Source of the DNA: Proteinivorax hydrogeniformans
GTDB lineage: Bacteria; Bacillota; Proteinivoracia; Proteinivoracales; Proteinivoracaceae
Assembly: GCF_040515995.1 (NCBI RefSeq)
Contig: NZ_CP159485.1
Coordinates: 1,674,001 to 1,738,000, forward strand
Direction: 5' to 3'
DNA length: 64,000 bases
Shown here: positions 59,455 to 64,000 of the stretch, one piece after another
How positions within the stretch are numbered: position 1 is the first letter of the stretch
Layout: each line of letters opens with the position of its first letter
Program-made: the position numbers and the translations under genes
Notes under the pieces: generated by a model
The model's database searches: none
The model's input: only the letters and a program-made list of their open reading frames with translations
Told to the model about the DNA's origin: nothing

Positions 59455-59883
59455 TTATTGAATTTGAGGTAGTAACCAGTAAAGAAGCGAACCTAAAGTT
59501 TTGCCTAAGATAAGAGCAACTAGCAAAATCCTTACATAGTTTATCAACCCTAACCTAAGTGCTATTATCGGCAAAACATTTAATACTTCTGTCAAAGCAG
59601 CTGTCAGCATCCCTACAAAAATTCCCATTAACGCTCCTAAAAAGATAGCGGAAAAACCTGGCAACCACATTTCTATATCTAATACAGTCACCAAGGTCCC
59701 TAATACCGCCCCAAAGGTGATGGCAGTTTCTAGGATTATCTTTTGTCTTATCCTAAGAAGTTGCGCGACCCTAGGAATAACATCTAAAACAGCTAAAAAC
59801 GCTGCTAAGGAGGTCCCTACAATGACACCACTGGCTATTCCTATAAAGCCGAAGGTAAAATAGTAGCCTACGCTGCTAATCAT
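59455..59883 (-). CDS. spoVAB: Stage V sporulation protein AB
   Basis: 142 residues with four membrane helices. Matches SpoVAB in GIASGVIVGTSLAAFLAVLD, VIPRVAQLLRIR and GALMGIFVGMLTAALTEVLN. Part of the SpoVA inner-membrane complex. Overlaps the end of spoVAA by eight bases. ATG start. Confidence 0.95.
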   Translation of the reverse strand: MISSVGYYFTFGFIGIASGVIVGTSLAAFLAVLDVIPRVAQLLRIRQKIILETAITFGAVLGTLVTVLDIEMWLPGFSAIFLGALMGIFVGMLTAALTEVLNVLPIIALRLGLINYVRILLVALILGKTLGSLLYWLLPQIQ

Positions 59884-60487
59884 CTTTTTTTGTGCTTGCT
59901 TCTTTGGTTAAATATTTATTTACATTTTGGTTATATAAAAACATCTCTACCTCTAATGGACTAGGCTCCTGCCTTTTTTTAAGTTTCCCAATATGGTTAA
60001 AAAATATAACCATACCTACGCCAATGCCCAAGGAGTATGGCACCTGCAGCATCAGAGGATGGGGCTCATTTTCACCTGTTAACAAGTGAAATATTTGTCT
60101 GTGCACAAGTGGCATGCTTACATCTGCGTGAAAGCTCATTATAGCAAGTCCTGAGCCTATAAATATAATTAACCAAGCAACAACTAAGGCAAATATGTGT
60201 CTTCCCATTAATCCCTTAATCTTATGGCTTACGACCTCCACTATTATTCCATCTTTGCCTAGCAAGTCAAAGTGTAGATTGGGGAATTCTTTAATAAGCT
60301 GCTGAATAATGTCTAAGGCGGAGATTATTTTAATACCTGTTTTTTCTGTATTTACCTCTATAGGAAACTTGAGAAGTTTTTCCTTTTTTTCCGTTTCCGC
60401 CATAACTACATCTGCTATATCTTCTAGATAAACTGTTTGGTTTTTGACAACAGTTATCCTTTCCTTATAATGAATATAAACTAACAT
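59876..60487 (-). CDS. spoVAA: Stage V sporulation protein AA
   Basis: 203 residues. An N-terminal soluble domain with KERITVVKNQTVYLEDIADV and DIIQQLIKEFPNLHFDLLG precedes two C-terminal membrane helices (about 98-118 and 150-170). Length and pattern agree with SpoVAA (206 residues in B. subtilis). Its ATG overlaps the stop of a small upstream ORF. Confidence 0.93.
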   Translation of the reverse strand: MLVYIHYKERITVVKNQTVYLEDIADVVMAETEKKEKLLKFPIEVNTEKTGIKIISALDIIQQLIKEFPNLHFDLLGKDGIIVEVVSHKIKGLMGRHIFALVVAWLIIFIGSGLAIMSFHADVSMPLVHRQIFHLLTGENEPHPLMLQVPYSLGIGVGMVIFFNHIGKLKKRQEPSPLEVEMFLYNQNVNKYLTKEASTKKDD

Positions 60488-60642
60488 CTATCAATCACCC
60501 ACTCTTTATAAAGGTTAACCCTTATTACTCCATTTGGCAGCTCTTCCTCCGAAGGGCTAGTCCTAAAAAGGTAGAATATAAAACTAAGTGTCAAAATCAA
60601 AAAAATAGAAATTACTAACCATTGCCATCGAGATAATAGCAA
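60481..60642 (-). CDS. Small single-pass membrane protein before spoVAA
   Basis: A 53-residue reading frame, too short for most gene callers. It starts with TTG behind a strong GGGAGGTG site seven bases away. It has a hydrophobic helix (WQWLVISIFLILTLSFIFYL, about residues 6-25) and a short acidic region (SPSEEELPNG). Its TAG overlaps the spoVAA ATG (ATGTTAG), so translation would be coupled. No known family comes to mind. It would be the first gene of the spoVA operon. Confidence 0.6.
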   Translation of the reverse strand: MLLSRWQWLVISIFLILTLSFIFYLFRTSPSEEELPNGVIRVNLYKEWVIDRC

Positions 60643-60684
60643 TTTTTTTCACCTCCCAATTATTTTTAGTATTCCATAAAAACA

Positions 60685-60731
60685 AAAAAGGTATAACATA
60701 GGCGTAAAATCGCCATGTTATACCTTTTTAT
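60685..60731 (-). terminator. Terminator of spoIIAA-AB-sigF
   Basis: AAAAAGGTATAACA-TAGGCG pairs with CGCCA-TGTTATACCTTTTT, with T runs. It separates sigF from the spoVA operon. Confidence 0.85.
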
Positions 60732-61477
60732 TGTGCAAAGTCTTTAAGCTTTTGAATTATTTTCTTTTCTAAACGTGAAACTTGGACCTGTGTCATATCT
60801 AAGATTTGAGCAATTTGGCTTTGTGATTTTTCCTTAAAATACCTTAAAATTATAACCTTGCGCTCTATTTCATTTAAGCCAGTTAATATTTCCTTTAAAA
60901 ATATCTTATTATCAAGCTTTTTAGAGAAATAACTATCCTTAAGCTGATCTTTGAGATAAAAATCATCTTCTTCTCCTACCGGTTGTTCCAATGATTGAAT
61001 TGGCTGAAGGGCGTCTAAAGCAACAACAACATCTTCCACCGTCATATCTAAATGGCTAGCAATTTCACTTATCTGTGGTGTTCTATTTAGCTTTTGAGTT
61101 AGTTCTTCCTGTGCTTCCTTAACTAATTTTGATTGTCCCATTTGTTTTCTGCTAATTTTAATGGGGTTATTGTCTCTGAAGTACATCTTTATTTCACCAA
61201 TTATTTTTGGAAAAGCATATGTGGAGAAACTAACATTTTGTTTATGATCAAAAGAGTCTATGGCTTTCAGTAATCCTATACACCCTATTTGAAAAAGGTC
61301 CTCACTGTCATAAACACCTCTGTACCGTTCAACTACTTTGCCGACAAGCCTCAGGTTATGGTTTAACAACGTCTCTCTTGCTTGCTCATCTCCATTGTGA
61401 TATCGTTCAAAAAGGTCTAAAACCTCTTGTTTAGAGAGTAATGGATACTGGTTAGCTCTTTGGAAATTAGATTGCAT
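60728..61477 (-). CDS. sigF: Sporulation sigma factor SigF
   Basis: 249 residues. Region 2: NHNLRLVGKVVERYRGVYDS and FSTYAFPKIIGEIKMYFRDN; region 3: EDVVVALDALQPIQSLEQPV; region 4 HTH: SQSQIAQILDMTQVQVSRLE. The first forespore-specific sigma factor, held inactive by SpoIIAB. Third gene of spoIIAA-spoIIAB-sigF, 12 bases after spoIIAB. ATG start. Confidence 0.97.
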   Translation of the reverse strand: MQSNFQRANQYPLLSKQEVLDLFERYHNGDEQARETLLNHNLRLVGKVVERYRGVYDSEDLFQIGCIGLLKAIDSFDHKQNVSFSTYAFPKIIGEIKMYFRDNNPIKISRKQMGQSKLVKEAQEELTQKLNRTPQISEIASHLDMTVEDVVVALDALQPIQSLEQPVGEEDDFYLKDQLKDSYFSKKLDNKIFLKEILTGLNEIERKVIILRYFKEKSQSQIAQILDMTQVQVSRLEKKIIQKLKDFAQ

Positions 61478-61489
61478 ATCTATATCCCC

Positions 61490-61924
61490 TTAGTTTTGAT
61501 TTGGTGAGGGAACAATCTTTTTACGCATAGTGATTTGTGTGCCTGATCCGGATTTAGAAAGTATTTCAACCTCATCCATAAAGTTTTCTATTATTGTAAA
61601 TCCCATCCCCGATCTTTCTAATTCTGGCTTAGATGTATACAGAGGTTCCCGTGCTTGCTCTATATCATCAATTCCTCTCCCAGCATCCTTTACTTTTATC
61701 TCCACCACATCACCTTCTATTTTAGCAGACAGAAATAACTCACCCATCTCGCTTTCATAACCATGTATAATCGCATTAGTAACTGCCTCTGAAACAGCTG
61801 TCTTAATATCATTTATCTCTTCCACAGTTGGATCTAATTGTGAGGCAAAGCTTGCTATAGTAACTCTAGCAAAAGATTCATTTTTAGATAAGCTAGGTAT
61901 TTTTAACTCCATATAATTTTCCAA
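61490..61924 (-). CDS. spoIIAB: Anti-sigma F factor SpoIIAB
   Basis: 144 residues, GHKL-type serine kinase fold: N box [15 protein letters not shown] near residue 44, G1 box KDAGRGIDD near residue 79 and G2 box [20 protein letters not shown] near residue 102. Binds SigF, and phosphorylates SpoIIAA. It starts with TTG directly after the spoIIAA stop, behind GGAGGAG. Confidence 0.97.
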   Translation of the reverse strand: MENYMELKIPSLSKNESFARVTIASFASQLDPTVEEINDIKTAVSEAVTNAIIHGYESEMGELFLSAKIEGDVVEIKVKDAGRGIDDIEQAREPLYTSKPELERSGMGFTIIENFMDEVEILSKSGSGTQITMRKKIVPSPNQN

Positions 61925-62272
61925 CTAATACTCCTCCTTTACTGCCTTTATAGCTATTTTTAAATCAGGATAACACTTTATTATTTTGTCCACTCCTGAA
62001 AGGTTAATTACTTTTTTTATATTTGGTCTCAATCCGCACAGTATCATCTTGCTTTTTTTAGCCCTAAGCTCTTTGTACCTTCCAAGTATTATACCTAATC
62101 CTGAACTATCCATAAAAGTTAGCTTACTGCATTCGAGTATCAAGTTTCCTGCTAAATCTTTTTCAATTTCTTTTTTAAGTTCCTTCTTTACATGTTCTCC
62201 ACTATGGTGGTCTAGTTCCCCTCTTAGCTCTGCAATCACACAATTATTCTTGTAGCTAAATGTAACCTCCAA
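61925..62272 (-). CDS. spoIIAA: Anti-anti-sigma factor SpoIIAA
   Basis: 115 residues, STAS domain. The phosphorylatable Ser57 is in FMDSSGLGIILGRYKEL. Dephosphorylated SpoIIAA releases SigF from SpoIIAB in the forespore. It starts with TTG behind GGGGGGAG. A good SigH-like promoter lies upstream. Confidence 0.96.
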   Translation of the reverse strand: MEVTFSYKNNCVIAELRGELDHHSGEHVKKELKKEIEKDLAGNLILECSKLTFMDSSGLGIILGRYKELRAKKSKMILCGLRPNIKKVINLSGVDKIIKCYPDLKIAIKAVKEEY

Positions 62273-62309
62273 ATTTCTCCCCCCTGTGCTTACTTTTGTT
62301 TAAGATACA

Positions 62310-62336
62310 TTTCGCCATAAACTATTTTTTTCCTGC
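62310..62336 (-). promoter_or_regulatory. Candidate SigH promoter of the spoIIA operon
   Basis: On the minus strand GCAGGAAAA matches the SigH -35 (RnAGGAwww), and GNNGAAA lies at the exact consensus distance, one base off GAAT. spoIIA is SigH-dependent in B. subtilis. Confidence 0.55.
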
Positions 62337-62346
62337 TATTTATAAA

Positions 62347-62377
62347 AAAAGACTTGCATCAAAGCCGCAAGTCTTTT
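62347..62377 (-). terminator. Terminator of dacF
   Basis: AAAAGACTTGC pairs with GCAAGTCTTTT, with T runs on the minus strand. Confidence 0.65.
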
Positions 62378-62396
62378 GCTACTTTTTCTTCTTAGC

Positions 62397-63545
62397 CTAC
62401 CTAACCGTCCTTAAAAGCTCTTTTAATGACCGACCAAACAACTGAAAAGTACCTGCCTGGGTTATCTCTTCCTCAACTATTAAGTCAAACTTTTCGATAA
62501 CCGTCCCATCTCTTTTAACCTCTAACACACCCACTGTTTCTCCATTTGAAATTGGCGCATTTAGACGTTTAGGTAAATCTATATTGGTGCTTATTTCTCC
62601 TTCTTGTTTTTTATCTAATAATAGAGAAATATTATCCTTTGCTTTTACATCAACTGTACTTTTACTACCCTTCTCAACTTCTATAGTCTTTATACTTTCT
62701 CCTTGAGTATGCAGTGTTTGGGTCTTATAGTTTCCAAAGCCATAGTTTAACAGCTGACTAGTTTCTTTAAGCCGTTGGTCAGGAGAAGGTGATTTTAAAA
62801 TAACAGCTAAAAATCTAGTATCATCTCTTAAGGCCGTTGCCGAAATGCAATGCCCCGCCTTTGTTGTCCACCCTGTCTTAAGACCATCTGCACCAGGGTA
62901 GTTTATTAAAAATTTAAGATTAGTATTTGATAGATATACATCACCTAAAAACTCCGTATCCCATTCTACTGTCGCCCACTTATGAACCATAGGGTATTTA
63001 AGTAGTTCTCTTGACACTAACGCTACATCGTAAGCAGTACTAAGGTTTTCCTCCTCATCTATCGGAAGCCCCGAAGGATTTAAAAAGTTCGTGTTTTTCA
63101 TCCCTAATTCTCTAGCTTTTGCGTTCATGTCTTCAACAAAGCCTTCTACACTGGTGCCTACATGCTCAGCTACTGCTACAGAAGCATCATTAGCAGACCC
63201 TGATGCTACGGCAATCAATAAGTTTTCTAAAGAAACCTTCTGACCTTTTTCTAAAAATATTTGAGATCCACCCATTTCTGCCGCTCTTTGACTAGCTACT
63301 ACCATATCATCTAGACTAACTTTTCCCTCTTCGATGGCCTCCACTGCTAATAAAAGAGTCATGACTTTAGTTATTGATGCTATGGGAAAAGGTTTATGAG
63401 CTTCATGTTCAAAAACAACCTTACCAGTAACAGGCTCCATTAACAACGCAGCTTCACACTCTAACTCAAATTCCTGTCCAAAAGCAATTTGAGTACCACT
63501 AAAACAAACGACAGCTATCAATATACAGATTAAAATCTTTCTCAT
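62397..63545 (-). CDS. dacF: Sporulation D-Ala-D-Ala carboxypeptidase DacF
   Basis: 382 residues. Signal peptide (about 1-23, TQIAFGQ). Motifs: SITK in PIASITKVMTLLLAV, SAN in GSANDASVAVAEH and KTG in LKTGWTTKAGH. A beta-rich C-terminal domain and amphipathic end (FQLFGRSLKELLRTVR) follow. DacF is a forespore PBP that shapes cortex cross-linking; its position just upstream of spoIIA is conserved in Bacillus. ATG 63545 follows GGAGGA. Confidence 0.93.
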   Translation of the reverse strand: MRKILICILIAVVCFSGTQIAFGQEFELECEAALLMEPVTGKVVFEHEAHKPFPIASITKVMTLLLAVEAIEEGKVSLDDMVVASQRAAEMGGSQIFLEKGQKVSLENLLIAVASGSANDASVAVAEHVGTSVEGFVEDMNAKARELGMKNTNFLNPSGLPIDEEENLSTAYDVALVSRELLKYPMVHKWATVEWDTEFLGDVYLSNTNLKFLINYPGADGLKTGWTTKAGHCISATALRDDTRFLAVILKSPSPDQRLKETSQLLNYGFGNYKTQTLHTQGESIKTIEVEKGSKSTVDVKAKDNISLLLDKKQEGEISTNIDLPKRLNAPISNGETVGVLEVKRDGTVIEKFDLIVEEEITQAGTFQLFGRSLKELLRTVR

Positions 63546-63636
63546 AGTTTTCCTCCTATACTCAAATGTCACTATTATATTTCCTCATTTTAAACAAAAT
63601 AATCCATGGAAAATATCTCAACTTAAAGGACAAGAA

Positions 63637-63675
63637 ACACCCCTCCTTTATCCAATTATAATAAGGAGGGGTGTT
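63637..63675 (-). terminator. Terminator of the pyrimidine phosphorylase gene
   Basis: On the minus strand ACACCCCTCCTTAT pairs with ATAAAGGAGGGGTGT, followed by TTCTTGTCCTTT. Confidence 0.75.
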
Positions 63676-63680
63676 GACTG

Positions 63681-64000
63681 TTATTTTTTTATACCTTCTC
63701 TAGTTACTACACCATAAATCAAAGGTTTTTCCTCTACTTTTTCCTTAGTTAACTCATAACTATTTATTACCCCATCAACAACATCAGAACTAACCTGACT
63801 TGTGCTAGAATACACCGTCGCTAATGGTTCACCGTGTTTAACTTTGTCACCTTGTTTTTTATGGACAATAATTCCCACGCTATGATCAATAGAATCTGTT
63901 TTTACAGCTCTTCCAGCTCCTAGCATCATGGCCATTTTCCCTAACGTTTCAGCTTTGATTTTTTTTACATTCCCATCAACTGGGCTTTTAACAGCAACTT
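63681..64000 (-). CDS. pdp: Pyrimidine-nucleoside phosphorylase, C-terminal end (partial)
   Basis: The 5' part lies beyond the right edge; about 105 codons are visible. The C-terminal domain is clear: KAETLGKMAMMLGAGRAVKT, DSIDHSVGIIVHKKQGDKVK and GEPLATVYSS. It cleaves pyrimidine nucleosides with phosphate to base and pentose-1-phosphate. In related genomes a purine phosphorylase and phosphopentomutase lie upstream. Confidence 0.88.
   Translation of the reverse strand, partial: VAVKSPVDGNVKKIKAETLGKMAMMLGAGRAVKTDSIDHSVGIIVHKKQGDKVKHGEPLATVYSSTSQVSSDVVDGVINSYELTKEKVEEKPLIYGVVTREGIKK

Overview
The window reads as a chromosomal segment of a low-GC, endospore-forming Firmicute of the class Clostridia, probably a strict anaerobe. 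Evidence is the full sporulation set (spoIIAA-AB-sigF, a spoVA operon, spmAB-dacB, gerW), T-box and L-box regulation, AAGGAGG-type ribosome sites with many TTG/GTG starts, PPDK with its DUF299 regulator and a CcpN-like repressor, and 2-hydroxyacyl-CoA dehydratase-activase proteins. Gene content is compatible with alkaliphilic/proteolytic Clostridia, but I cannot name a genus. No rRNA, IS element, prophage or CRISPR array is visible.

Layout. 1-5300: end of typA, an SprT-like protease, T-box-controlled leuS, a MocR regulator and a Pro-Asp-Thr tRNA cluster. 5300-14500: small genes, a stand-alone second asd, a permease, a MATE exporter, ferritin with a Fur/PerR-like operator, rnpB, then nif3-trmK and a Glu-Met-Asn tRNA cluster. 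14600-23600: sigA and dgt (dnaG is not between them), a DD-carboxypeptidase, ppdK with its regulators, and rluB. 23700-28000: an unknown gene, a flavoprotein and the dacB-spmA-spmB spore cortex operon. 28000-33020: a four-gene operon of an (alpha/alpha)6 glycosidase-like protein, a nitrilase-fold pseudoenzyme, an intact nitrilase and a GPH-type transporter.

33100-37700 is the most interesting stretch. A C-GCAxxG-C-C redox protein with an export-type N-terminus has one in-frame TGA exactly where the family has a conserved Cys, and a hairpin fitting the bacterial SECIS model follows it, so it is probably a selenoprotein. Around it lie a divergent LysR regulator, a split YeeE-TusA-YeeE sulfur/selenium transport module and tatA-tatC.

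37800-47200 is a complete lysine/diaminopimelate operon (lysA-lysC-dapF-asd-dapA-dapB-dapH-aminotransferase-deacetylase, acetylase branch) behind a lysine riboswitch. 47250-53400 holds gerW and DUF2953, a palindrome/direct-repeat cluster, scpB-scpA, an M50 protease and a giant DHH-CBS-CCA tRNA nucleotidyltransferase. 53500-64000 is a sporulation block: dacF-spoIIAA-AB-sigF, then a previously unlisted 53-residue membrane ORF, spoVAA-AB, a dodecin gene with its own terminator, spoVAC-AD-AE-AEA, and three split dehydratase-activase-like genes continuing the same operon. The window ends inside a pyrimidine-nucleoside phosphorylase gene.
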